A program made the position numbers and the translations under genes. From contig NZ_JAFCJX010000023.1 of NCBI RefSeq assembly GCF_018130695.1, positions 1-64,000 on the forward strand: 64,000 bases of DNA. Reading direction: 5' to 3'. How positions within the stretch are numbered: the first letter of the stretch is position 1; each line of letters starts with the position of its first letter. Source of the DNA: Bradyrhizobium jicamae (GTDB lineage: Bacteria > Pseudomonadota > Alphaproteobacteria > Rhizobiales > Xanthobacteraceae). Under the pieces are notes generated by a model that saw only the letters and a list, made by a program, of their open reading frames with translations, was not told the DNA's origin and made no database searches. Shown piece by piece: positions 51,100 to 59,664 of this stretch.

Positions 51100-51972
51100 T
51101 CAGACCCGCTCAATGTCGCGACTGCCGAACAGTCCGTACGGCCGGATCATCAGCACGAGGATGATGACGATGAAGCCAGCGATCTCCCGCATGCCCTCAC
51201 CGATGTAACCCTGCGACAGGTTCTCGATCAGGCCGATGATCAATCCGCCGAGCGCCGCCCCGGTCACCGAATCCATTCCACCGAGGATCACGGCCGGGAA
51301 GGATTTCAGCCCCTGGAACCAGATGTCCGGCGCTAGCTTGAAATTGGCCGCGAACAGCAGGCCGGCGACCGCGGCGATCCCCGAGGACAGCATCCAGGCC
51401 AAGGCGTGGACCTGGTTGACGCTGACACCGGTCAGCAGCGCAGCGGTCTCGTTTGCCGCCACCGCGCGCATGGCGATGCCGTATCGGCTGAAGCGCAGGA
51501 ACAGCCAGATGGCGAGCACGACCATTCCCAAGGCAGCCATCAGGTAAAGCTGCGCCGGATAGAACGGAATGCCGCCGAGCTTGATGACGGCCGTCGACAT
51601 CCCCGCGGTGAAATTGAACGGCTCCGATCCCCAGATCATGATCGTGGCGCTGCGCAGGATCACGGCAAGACCCACGGTCGCCATCACGATCGCGAACACG
51701 GGTTCGCCGAGCATCGGGCGGATGAAGATTCGTTCGAGCACGAGGCCAATGAGCATCGAGATCGGAATCGTCACCAGCACCAGCGGAACGAACGAAAGAT
51801 GGAGGCCGTTGGCGATGCTGAAGGCGATGTAGGCGGTGAGCATCACGATCTCGCCTTGCGCGAAGTTCACAACGCCCGTCGACTTGTAGACCAGGGCGAA
51901 GCCCATCGCGATCAGGCCGTAGGCGGCGCCCGAGACCAGCCCGGTGGAGATCAGCAGCATGAGGAAATCCAT
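51100..51972 (-). CDS. livH: Branched-chain-type ABC permease (LivH)
   Basis: This 290-residue membrane protein starts with 'LMLLISTGLVSGAAYGLIAMGFALVYKSTGVVNFAQGEIVML', the typical LivH N-terminus. It has the coupling loop 'YGIAMRAVAANETAALLTGVSV' and the C-terminal 'MDSVTGAALGGLIIGLIENL'. Its start overlaps the acyl-CoA synthetase stop by one base, so translation is coupled. Confidence 0.92.
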   Translation of the reverse strand: MDFLMLLISTGLVSGAAYGLIAMGFALVYKSTGVVNFAQGEIVMLTAYIAFSIANGLHLSFVPLVLVTIPISMLIGLVLERIFIRPMLGEPVFAIVMATVGLAVILRSATIMIWGSEPFNFTAGMSTAVIKLGGIPFYPAQLYLMAALGMVVLAIWLFLRFSRYGIAMRAVAANETAALLTGVSVNQVHALAWMLSSGIAAVAGLLFAANFKLAPDIWFQGLKSFPAVILGGMDSVTGAALGGLIIGLIENLSQGYIGEGMREIAGFIVIILVLMIRPYGLFGSRDIERV

Positions 51973-53819
51973 CAGGCGGCGCTCCCGTAGATGGTCGCGA
52001 TCTCTTCGCGGAATTTCTCCTCGATGACCTTGCGGCGCACCTTCATGGTCGCGGTCAGTTCGCCGTCATCATGGTCGAGCTCCTTGGCCAGGATGACGAA
52101 CTTGCGAACGTTCTCGACCCGCGCGAAACGGTCATTGACGCGCTTGACCTCTTCCTCCACCAGCTCCCTCACCTTGTCGTTCTGGGCGAGCGAGCGATAG
52201 TTGGTGTATTGGATGTTCAGTTCCTGCGCCCACTTTCCGGTGCTCTCGAGGTCGATCTGGATCAGCGCCGCCAGGAAATGGCGTCCGTCGCCAAGCAGGA
52301 TCGCTTCGCGGATGTAGGGTGAATCCTTGAGCGCGTTCTCGATCAGCGAGGGCGTGATGTTCTTGCCGCCCGACGTGATCAGAATGTCCTTCTTGCGGTC
52401 GAGCACCCGGATGCCGCTATCGCCCTCGATCTCGACGATATCGCCGGTATGCAGCCAGCCATCGGTGATAGCCCGGGCGGTCGCGGCCTCGTCGAACAGA
52501 TAGCCCTTGAACACGCTCGGCGCGCGGATCAGGAGTTCGCCATCCGGGCCGAGCTTCTGCTCGAGCCCGCTGATGTGCCGGCCCGAAGAGCCGAGCCGCG
52601 TGTCGCCCGGACGCTGGGTGTGGCAGACGCCCGCGCTCTCGGTCATGCCGTAGATCTGGTACAGCGGTATGCCGAGAATCCAGAAGAACAGCAGCACTTC
52701 CTGCGAGACAGTCGCTCCGCCGCAGAAGCCGGCCCGCACGCGGTTGATCCCGAGATAATGTTGCAGGCTGCGGAAGCAGACGAGCCAGAGCAGCGTGTAC
52801 ATCAGCCGATCGGCCATCGTGGCCAGTCTGCCGCCGTTGGCGAGCCGGCGCAGCGCGATGGGGCGGCCGCGGGCGAGGCAGGCCTCGACCACGTAGCGCT
52901 GCAGCGGCGTCGTGTCCTTGAGCCGATAGAGCACGCTTTGCTGCATCTTCTCCCAGATGCGCGGCACACCGAGGAATCCTTTCGGCGCGATCTCGCGCAA
53001 ATTGACCACGACGGTGTCGACGGATTCGGCGAAGCTGACCACGCAGCCCGTCACCATCTGCATCACGGTCGAGAAGCAGCGCTCCGCGACGTGGCAAAGC
53101 GGCAGATAGCAGAGCACCGAGTAGCTGCTCTCGTCGAGCCCGTGGATCGCGACGGTTTCGGCGCTCGAATAGAGCATGTTGCGATGGGTCAGCATCGCGC
53201 CCTTTGGCATGCCGGTCGTGCCGGACGTATAGACGATGATCGCGACATCGTCCGGCTGCCCCGCCGCAAGCGCAGCGTCGACGCGCGGCCCCAGCTCGGC
53301 TTCGCTCTTCCGACCGAGCTCGATCACCGCGTCAAAGGACATCAGGCCCTCTTCCGCGTAGTGACGCATGCCCTTCATGTCGATGCAGATGATCGTGGTG
53401 AGATCGGGCAGGCCGCCTTCGTTGCGGCGCGCATCGATGACCTTGTCGGTCTGCTCCTGGTCGCCGCAGACGACGATTTTCGCGCGCGAATGGCGGACGA
53501 TGTATTGCAGCTCCGGCCAGGGATTGGTCGGATAGATCCCGAGCCCCGCGCCTCCGAGCATCTGCGCGGCCAGATCGGCGATCAGCCATTCCGGCGCATC
53601 GTCGCCAGCGATCGCGAGGCGGTCGCCGGCGCGAAAGCCGATGGCATAAAGGCCGATCGCGAACAGTCTGGCCTGCTCGAAATAGCCCTTCCAGGTCGTG
53701 CGTCGCCACAGCCCGCGGTCCTTTTCGCGCAAGGCCAGCGCATCGCCATGGGTTTCCGCGCGCAGTTTGAGAATCTGCGGCAGCGTCATGGAAGAGATCT
53801 GGCTGGAACTGAGCTTCAT
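51972..53819 (-). CDS. Long-chain-type acyl-CoA synthetase inside the Liv operon
   Basis: This 615-residue ANL enzyme has the FAA1 (long-chain acyl-CoA synthetase) build. Motifs: 'IIVYTSGTTGMPKGAMLTHRN' (about 196-216), 'YLPLCHVAERCFS', 'YQIYGMTESAGVCHTQRPGDT' and 'HTGDIVEIEGDSGIRVLDRKKDILITSGGKNITPSLIE'. The C-terminal 'LTATMKVRRKVIEEKF' holds the catalytic Lys. It overlaps both neighbours (livG stop by four bases, livH start by one). An importer operon with its own CoA synthetase suggests uptake coupled to activation of a carboxylic acid, as in aromatic-acid clusters of Rhodopseudomonas/Bradyrhizobium. Confidence 0.9.
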   Translation of the reverse strand: MKLSSSQISSMTLPQILKLRAETHGDALALREKDRGLWRRTTWKGYFEQARLFAIGLYAIGFRAGDRLAIAGDDAPEWLIADLAAQMLGGAGLGIYPTNPWPELQYIVRHSRAKIVVCGDQEQTDKVIDARRNEGGLPDLTTIICIDMKGMRHYAEEGLMSFDAVIELGRKSEAELGPRVDAALAAGQPDDVAIIVYTSGTTGMPKGAMLTHRNMLYSSAETVAIHGLDESSYSVLCYLPLCHVAERCFSTVMQMVTGCVVSFAESVDTVVVNLREIAPKGFLGVPRIWEKMQQSVLYRLKDTTPLQRYVVEACLARGRPIALRRLANGGRLATMADRLMYTLLWLVCFRSLQHYLGINRVRAGFCGGATVSQEVLLFFWILGIPLYQIYGMTESAGVCHTQRPGDTRLGSSGRHISGLEQKLGPDGELLIRAPSVFKGYLFDEAATARAITDGWLHTGDIVEIEGDSGIRVLDRKKDILITSGGKNITPSLIENALKDSPYIREAILLGDGRHFLAALIQIDLESTGKWAQELNIQYTNYRSLAQNDKVRELVEEEVKRVNDRFARVENVRKFVILAKELDHDDGELTATMKVRRKVIEEKFREEIATIYGSAA

Positions 53820-54592
53820 GCCGCAGCCCGCTTGGAGCCGAGATAAGCCTCGATGACGGCCGGATTGGCTGCGACCTCGGCAGGACGTCCCTCGGCGATC
53901 TTGCGGCCGTAATTGACCACGCAGACATGGTCCGAAATATCCATCACGATGCCCATGTCATGCTCGACCATGAAGATGGTCATGCCGAATTCGTCCTTCA
54001 GATCGAGAATGAAACGGGCGATGTCCTCGCGCTCCTCGAGGTTCATGCCGGAGACCATCTCGTCGAGCAGCAGCAGCTTCGGCGAGATCGCGAGCGCCCG
54101 TCCGAGCTCGACACGCTTCTGCAGGCCATAGGACAGCGTGCCGACGGTGTGGTCGCGGATGTCCTCGATCTCCAGGAACTCGATGATCTCCTCGACGCGC
54201 TCGCGCGCCCGGAGCTCCTCGTTCCGCGCCCTGCCCCAGAAGATCGCGGCGGACAGCGGATCACTGCGCAGATGGGCGTGCATCCCGACCAGGAGATTGT
54301 TGACGACCGTCTCATGCTTGAAGACCGCCAGGTTCTGGAACGTGCGGGCGATCCCCAATCGCGCCAGCGTATAGGTCGGCGCCCGCGTCAGGTTCTTGCC
54401 CTCGAACGTGATCGTGCCCGAGGTCGGACGGAACACCGCGCTGATCAGGTTGAACAACGTCGTCTTGCCCGCACCGTTGGGACCGATCAGGCTGTAGATC
54501 TCGCCGCGTCCCACCGTGAGGCTGACGTCGTTGACCGCCGTCAGTCCTCCGAAACGCTTGGTGACTCCCTCCAATTGAAGCAGCGCCGTCAT
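53816..54592 (-). CDS. livG: Branched-chain-type ABC ATPase (LivG)
   Basis: This 258-residue ATPase has Walker A 'GPNGAGKTT' (about 37-45), 'GIARTFQNLAVFKHETVVNNLLVG', signature 'LSYGLQKRVELGRALA', Walker B 'LLLLDEMVSGMN' and the switch 'FMVEHDMGIVM'. LSYG and the glutamate in DEM are typical of LivG. Its ATG (54,592) overlaps the livF stop in an ATGA; a GTG three codons upstream is also possible. Codon 'M' after DE in Walker B is a known LivG variant. Confidence 0.92.
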   Translation of the reverse strand: MTALLQLEGVTKRFGGLTAVNDVSLTVGRGEIYSLIGPNGAGKTTLFNLISAVFRPTSGTITFEGKNLTRAPTYTLARLGIARTFQNLAVFKHETVVNNLLVGMHAHLRSDPLSAAIFWGRARNEELRARERVEEIIEFLEIEDIRDHTVGTLSYGLQKRVELGRALAISPKLLLLDEMVSGMNLEEREDIARFILDLKDEFGMTIFMVEHDMGIVMDISDHVCVVNYGRKIAEGRPAEVAANPAVIEAYLGSKRAAA

Positions 54593-55377
54593 GACAGCCA
54601 CCTCTTGCGCCGCTTGTAGTGCTTCACGTCGCGCATGCTTTTCCGCGCCCCGCCGGCGAATCCGAGGTAGAATTCCTGCACGTCGTCGTTGGCTCGCAGT
54701 TTTTCCGCCTTGCCGTCGAGCACGATGCGGCCATTCTCGATGATGTATCCATAGGATGAGACCTGGAGTGCGAGTTGAGCGTTCTGCTCGACCAGCAGCA
54801 CGGTGAGGCCGGTGTTGTGGTTGAGGCCGAGGATGGCCTCGAAGATCACATCCACGATCTGAGGCGCGAGCCCGAGTGAGGGTTCGTCGAGCATCAGGAG
54901 ACGCGGACGGCCCATCAGCGCGCGGCCGATCGCCACCATCTGCTGCTCGCCGCCGGAGAGATAGCCCGCGGTCTGGGTCCTGCGCTCGTGGACCCGCGGG
55001 AATAAAGTGTAGACCCGCTCGAGCTCTTCGGCGGTCTCGGCGCGGGTTCGCGTGAAACCGCCCATCAGCAGATTCTCTTCGACCGTCAGCGTCGCGAACA
55101 GCGCGCGGCCTTCAGGAACCTGAAGCAGGCCGTGCTGAATGATGGCGCGCGGCGTCTCGCCCGAGATAGCGTTGCCTTCGAGATGGATCACCCCGCTGGT
55201 GATTTCGCCGTCCTCCTGGCCGAGCACGCCGGAGATCGCCTTGAGGATGGTGGACTTGCCGGCGCCGTTCGAACCCAGCAGGGCGACAATGGCGCCCGCG
55301 GGTACTTCGAGCGAGACGTCGCGCACCGCCTCGATCGACTTGTCGTAGAGCACCTGGATGTTGTTCAGGGCCAGCAT
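54589..55377 (-). CDS. livF: Branched-chain-type ABC ATPase (LivF)
   Basis: This 262-residue ATPase has Walker A 'GSNGAGKST' (35-43), 'LLQVPEGRALFATLTVEENLLMG', signature 'LSGGEQQMVAIGRALM', Walker B 'LLMLDEPSLGLAPQ' and 'LLVEQNAQLAL'. The frame is open upstream by 44 codons, but the ATG at 55,377 matches the family N-terminus (MLALNNIQVLYD). It is the first gene of the minus-strand run. Its tail is longer and more basic than usual (RDVKHYKRRKRWLS). Confidence 0.92.
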   Translation of the reverse strand: MLALNNIQVLYDKSIEAVRDVSLEVPAGAIVALLGSNGAGKSTILKAISGVLGQEDGEITSGVIHLEGNAISGETPRAIIQHGLLQVPEGRALFATLTVEENLLMGGFTRTRAETAEELERVYTLFPRVHERRTQTAGYLSGGEQQMVAIGRALMGRPRLLMLDEPSLGLAPQIVDVIFEAILGLNHNTGLTVLLVEQNAQLALQVSSYGYIIENGRIVLDGKAEKLRANDDVQEFYLGFAGGARKSMRDVKHYKRRKRWLS

Positions 55378-55704
55378 GCCGGCCTCATGGCCTGGATCGG
55401 CCCAAGTCGTTGATGAATGATATTTATCAATGACGGCGTAGCAGCAAAACCTGTCGCGCGGCCACGCCGTGACGAGACGCGAATAGCCACCGCCCTCGAG
55501 GCAGGCCAAATGCCCTCTTTCCTCATTTTCAAGCTATTTCCTCCACCACATTCACCCTCCTCGTAATTTCACGACACCTTTTGAATGGTGCTTGCGCGTG
55601 AGCGAAGAATAATGAATTGTCTTTATTAGCGATGAGGAGCTGGTGTTTGTCAACCGGGAACTTCGCAGCAGGCTCCGCGACCTGACAACGCGAGGAGAAA
55701 GTCG
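55378..55704. other. Divergent promoter region without a gene
   Basis: This A/T-richer gap separates the livF-led minus-strand run from the enoyl-CoA hydratase operon and must hold both promoters. Short symmetrical pieces occur (for example TGAT-N4-ATCA at 55,418-55,429), but none is strong. 'gcgaggagaa' about 8 bases before the hydratase ATG is a good ribosome binding site. The TetR proteins encoded downstream may bind here. Confidence 0.45.
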
Positions 55705-56535
55705 ATGGAAAGACAAAACGGTTCGGCCGACGCCATACGGCTCGACTGGCCGCTGCCCGAGGTGGCGCGCCTCACGCTCGCCCGCGGTTCGGAGCTCAAC
55801 ACCCTGACCTTCGAGTTGATCGAGAGCCTGCATCACGCGCTGGACACTGCGTTGGCTGAACGTGCGCGCGTCGTCATCATGACGGGGGACGGACGAGCCT
55901 TCTGCTCGGGCGCGCACATCACCTACTTCACCGACCCGGCAGCCGGCCTCGCCGACGATCCCGCCGGCATCCGCGACGTCTATGTGAAATCGATCGTCGC
56001 CGCATTTCGAAAACTTCAGGACGCCCCCTTCGCCACGATCGCGGCGATCAATGGCTTCGCGCTCGGTGGCGGCTGCGAACTCGCGCTGTCCTGCGACTTC
56101 CGGCTGATGGCGGCGCGAGCGCGGATTGGCCTCACGGAAGCGCGGCTCGGCGCGGTGCCGGGCGCCGGAGGCCTTCAACTGCTGGCCAGGATTGTCGGCC
56201 GCGCCAGGGCGCTCGAGATGATCCTCCTCGCCGATCAATGGTCAGCCGAGCAGGCGTTATCGGCGGGACTTGTCACCGCGGTGCACGACCGGGAGGAACT
56301 GTCGGAAGCGGCGCTCGCGCTGGCGCGCCGGCTATTGCTCTGCAGCCCGACGGCGATCGCCGCATCGAAGGCGGCGATCTACGCGTGCGAAACGGCGAAC
56401 CCGGATGAGGCGGACGAAATCGCGCTCGACGCAGTCCGGCATGTCGCAGGCGCTCCCGACTGGCGCGAGGGCATGACGGCCTTCGCCGAGCGGCGTCCGC
56501 CCGGCTTCGCCGTCAACGGAAAGAGGTCATCATGA
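55705..56535 (+). CDS. Enoyl-CoA hydratase/isomerase
   Basis: This 276-residue crotonase-fold protein adds water to a trans-2-enoyl-CoA. The oxyanion-hole region is seen as 'GRAFCSGAHITYF' (about 57-69), then 'INGFALGGGCELALSCDFRLMA', with one catalytic Glu, and 'LTEARLGAVPGAGGLQLLARIVGRARALEM', with the second. Both acidic residues of active hydratases appear kept. It is the first gene of a three-gene operon with overlapping stops and starts (TetR and acyl-CoA ligase). This supports beta-oxidation of the acid activated by that ligase. Confidence 0.92.
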   Translation: MERQNGSADAIRLDWPLPEVARLTLARGSELNTLTFELIESLHHALDTALAERARVVIMTGDGRAFCSGAHITYFTDPAAGLADDPAGIRDVYVKSIVAAFRKLQDAPFATIAAINGFALGGGCELALSCDFRLMAARARIGLTEARLGAVPGAGGLQLLARIVGRARALEMILLADQWSAEQALSAGLVTAVHDREELSEAALALARRLLLCSPTAIAASKAAIYACETANPDEADEIALDAVRHVAGAPDWREGMTAFAERRPPGFAVNGKRSS

Positions 56536-57290
56536 CCATTCCGGGCCGCCGCCAGGCGGTGCGCCTGCCGCGCGAACAGCGGGTTGCCGAAATCATGCGG
56601 GCCGCACGCGCGGTCTTCGTCGAAAAGGGCTATGAGGAGGCGCTGCTGTCCGACATCGCCGAGCGGGCCGATGTCGTCGAAGGCAGCATCTACCGCTATT
56701 TCGAGAACAAGCGCGACCTCCTCGTGAAGGTGATCGAGGACTGGTACGAGGCGATGCTGTCGGACTACGATCAGCAGCTTTCCGGCATCCGCGGCACGCG
56801 CAACCGCCTGCGCTACATGGTCTGGCGGCACCTCGAGACGGTGCACGAGGAGCCGGCGCTTTGCCATCTGATGTTCCAGATCATTCGCTCGGGCGCGGAC
56901 TACAGCGCGACCGCAGTGCACGAGCTCAACCGGAAGTACACGCACCGTACGCTCGATATCGTGCGGGAAGGCATCGATGCGGGCGAACTGCGCGGCGATA
57001 TCCCGCTGCGGCTGGTGCGCGACATGATGTATGGCTGCGTGGAGCATCGCACCTGGGCCTATCTGCGCGGCGAAGGCGACTTCGATTCGAACCACGTCGC
57101 TGACGCGATTGTTGATCTGGTGCTCGGTGGGCTGGCGAAAGCACCGGCCAACCAGCCGCGGGACCAGACCATCGCACTGCGTCTCGAACAAGCCGTTGCA
57201 CGACTGGAGAGGCTCGATGCCGAATCGGCACCGGCGGTGCGCAGCAGCAGCCCGAGCAAGAAAAGACGATATCTTCCAGGGAGGGTCTGA
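56532..57290 (+). CDS. TetR-family regulator (paralogue 1)
   Basis: This 252-residue regulator has a TetR helix-turn-helix ('EEALLSDIAERADVVEGSIYRYFENKRDLLVKV', about 33-65). Its ligand domain has 'MFQIIRSGADYS', 'NRKYTHRTLDIVREGID' and 'YGCVEHRTWAYLRGEGDFD'. It overlaps the hydratase stop by four bases and its own stop overlaps the ligase start by one. It is a clear paralogue of the protein encoded at 58,930-59,640. The likely ligand is an acyl-CoA of this pathway. Confidence 0.9.
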   Translation: MTIPGRRQAVRLPREQRVAEIMRAARAVFVEKGYEEALLSDIAERADVVEGSIYRYFENKRDLLVKVIEDWYEAMLSDYDQQLSGIRGTRNRLRYMVWRHLETVHEEPALCHLMFQIIRSGADYSATAVHELNRKYTHRTLDIVREGIDAGELRGDIPLRLVRDMMYGCVEHRTWAYLRGEGDFDSNHVADAIVDLVLGGLAKAPANQPRDQTIALRLEQAVARLERLDAESAPAVRSSSPSKKRRYLPGRV

Positions 57291-58837
57291 TGGAAAGAAA
57301 CGGAAGCCAAAATTCCGCCGCAAGCATCCATCGTGCCGGCGGATTGACGGTCTATGAACTCTTCGCCGCGCAGGTTTCACGCGATGCGGCGGCTCTTGCG
57401 ATTGAACAGGGCGAACTCAGGCTGACCTATGCCGAACTCGATGCCAGGGTGAGAAAGCTCGCCGGAACGCTGCTCGGGATGGGCGTGACACGCGGCAAAC
57501 GGATCGCATTGCTCTCCGAGAATCGTCACGAATACATCGAGATCCAGCTCGCGGCCGCCTTCATCGGGGCGATCGTCGCCTGCCAGAACTGGCGGCTCGC
57601 GCCGACGGAGCTGAGGCATTGCGTGGCCCTGGTTTCGCCGTCGCTGATCATCGCGTCCGAACGCTTCGCGGCGCGCGTCGAAGCCTTGGTCGACGTGCCG
57701 GTGCACATTATCGAGCGCGACTACGAGGCTCTGATCCAGGGCGTAGCGTCCCCTCAGTCCATGCCGGAGGTCGAAGCCGAGGATCCCCTGATCATCCTCT
57801 ACACCAGCGGCACGACCGGCCTGCCGAAGGGCGCGGCGATCAGCCACCGCGCGGAGATCGCGCGAATGGCGGCGCTGCGCCTCGACCTGCGCTGTACCGA
57901 ACAGGACGGGTTCATCGCCTGGGCCCCGATGTTCCATATGGGCTCGACAGATCAAGTGCTTGGTGCGCTGATGTCCGGGGCAACCGTGCATGTGATCGAC
58001 GGGTTCGACGCCGAACGCATCGTCGCGATCATGGAGCGCCATCTGCTCGGCTGGGTGCTGCTGATGCCCGGCTCCATCGAGCCCGTCGTCGAGCTGCTGA
58101 AGTCAAGCGGAAGGCGGGCAAAAGGCATCCGCGTCATTGGCGCGATGGCCGATCTCGTCCCCAAGAAGCTGATCGCCGAACTGTCCGGCCTCGCCAACGC
58201 TCCCTATCTCAACAGTTTTGGTTCGACGGAGACCGGCTTGCCGCCGGTCTCCGCCATGCTGATCCCGCCGGGCACGATCCCCGAGACGCTTTCAAAGCGC
58301 AAAAGCTCGCTTTGCGAACTCAGGCTGCTGGACCCGAACGGCAAGGACGTTGCGGACGGCGAACCGGGCGAGGCTGCGGTGCGCGGGCCGACGGTGTTCA
58401 GCGGATACTGGAATGCGGAGGAGACCAATGCCCGCGACTTCGCCGGCGGGTGGTTTCGCATGGGCGACCTGCTGCGGCGCAATCCGGACGGCTCTTACGA
58501 TTTCGTCGATCGCGCCAAATACATGATCAAATCCGGCGGCGAAAACATCTACCCGGCAGAGATCGAGCGGGTGCTGCTTGCCGACGCACGGATCGCCGAC
58601 GCCGTCGTCGTGCGCAAGTCCGATCCGAAGTGGGGCGAAGTGCCGGTCGCATTCGTCGCCCGTGCGGATGAGGCGCTGAAAGAGGCCGAGGTCGATGCAC
58701 TCTGCCGGGACGCGCTCGCCGGCTACAAGCGGCCGAAGTCGGTCCATTTCATCCGCTTCGAGGACTTCCCACGCAGCACGACCGGCAAGATTCTGCGGCA
58801 CGAAATGGAGAAGATTTACAAGCACTTCCTGTCCTGA
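57290..58837 (+). CDS. Acyl-CoA synthetase (AMP-binding)
   Basis: This 515-residue ANL enzyme has the P-loop 'ILYTSGTTGLPKGAAISHRAE' (about 168-188), 'NSFGSTETGL', hinge 'VDRAKYMIKSGGENIYPAEIERV' and the catalytic Lys in 'PRSTTGKILRHEM'. It activates an unknown carboxylic acid for beta-oxidation. It is co-transcribed with an enoyl-CoA hydratase and a TetR gene and resembles the ligase at 46,167-47,765. Confidence 0.9.
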   Translation: MERNGSQNSAASIHRAGGLTVYELFAAQVSRDAAALAIEQGELRLTYAELDARVRKLAGTLLGMGVTRGKRIALLSENRHEYIEIQLAAAFIGAIVACQNWRLAPTELRHCVALVSPSLIIASERFAARVEALVDVPVHIIERDYEALIQGVASPQSMPEVEAEDPLIILYTSGTTGLPKGAAISHRAEIARMAALRLDLRCTEQDGFIAWAPMFHMGSTDQVLGALMSGATVHVIDGFDAERIVAIMERHLLGWVLLMPGSIEPVVELLKSSGRRAKGIRVIGAMADLVPKKLIAELSGLANAPYLNSFGSTETGLPPVSAMLIPPGTIPETLSKRKSSLCELRLLDPNGKDVADGEPGEAAVRGPTVFSGYWNAEETNARDFAGGWFRMGDLLRRNPDGSYDFVDRAKYMIKSGGENIYPAEIERVLLADARIADAVVVRKSDPKWGEVPVAFVARADEALKEAEVDALCRDALAGYKRPKSVHFIRFEDFPRSTTGKILRHEMEKIYKHFLS

Positions 58838-58929
58838 GCAGCGAAAAGCCGTTCCATCCCGCTCGAATCCTGTTCTATGGTGAAGTTACGAAGTCTGCTC
58901 CGCCGGAGCGGCCCGATCAGAGGCAAGGC

Positions 58930-59640
58930 ATGGCGCAGGGCAACGCGCGACGACAGGTCCACCGACTTTCTCCCGAACGTCGTATCGCCGATATCATGGC
59001 GGCGGCAAAAGCGGTCTTCACCGAGAAGGGTTATCAGGAGGCACTGATCTCCGACATTGCCGAGCGCGCCGGCGTGGTCGAAGGCAGCATCTATCGCTAC
59101 TTCACCAACAAGCGCGACCTGCTCGTCCGTGTGACCGAACACTGGTACGAGGAAATGCTCGTGCGCGACGCGGAGCAGTTCGCCGGCGTGCGCGGATCCT
59201 GGAATCAGATCCGATTCATCGTGCATCATCACCTGATGACGATCCGACGCGAGCCCGCGCTGAGCCGGATCGTGTTTCAGGAACTGCGGCCTGACCCCGA
59301 CTACCGCAGTACCCGTCTGTTCCAGCTCAACCAGACCTACACGCACCGCGTGATCGATGTGATCAAGGAAGCGGTCGCGAACGGGGAGTTTCGGAGCAAC
59401 GTGTCACCGGCGCTGATCCGCGACATGATCTATGGCTGCATCGAGCACCGGACCTGGGCTTTCCTGCGCAACGAGGGCGATTTCGACGCTGAGGAAACCG
59501 CCGACAGCATCACCGATATCGTCTATCGCGGGCTCGCGATCGACGAAAGGACGGAAGAGCCCATGGCCGGCGTCGTCTCCCGCCTCGAGAATGTCGCGGC
59601 CCGGCTCGAAGGCATGGTTGGCAAAGGCAGAGGTCGCTGA
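58930..59640 (+). CDS. TetR-family regulator (paralogue 2)
   Basis: This 236-residue regulator is closely similar to the TetR protein encoded at 56,532: helix-turn-helix 'QEALISDIAERAGVVEGSIYRYFTNKRDLLVRV' and the same ligand-domain blocks ('NQTYTHRVIDVIKEAV', 'YGCIEHRTWAFLRNEGDFD'). It has its own 92-base upstream gap, so is separately expressed. It converges on the DUF7064-like gene with 24 bases between stops. The pair may control the two neighbouring operons in different ways. Confidence 0.9.
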   Translation: MAQGNARRQVHRLSPERRIADIMAAAKAVFTEKGYQEALISDIAERAGVVEGSIYRYFTNKRDLLVRVTEHWYEEMLVRDAEQFAGVRGSWNQIRFIVHHHLMTIRREPALSRIVFQELRPDPDYRSTRLFQLNQTYTHRVIDVIKEAVANGEFRSNVSPALIRDMIYGCIEHRTWAFLRNEGDFDAEETADSITDIVYRGLAIDERTEEPMAGVVSRLENVAARLEGMVGKGRGR

Positions 59641-59664
59641 CCTCGTCGCCCCCGCGCCGGATGC

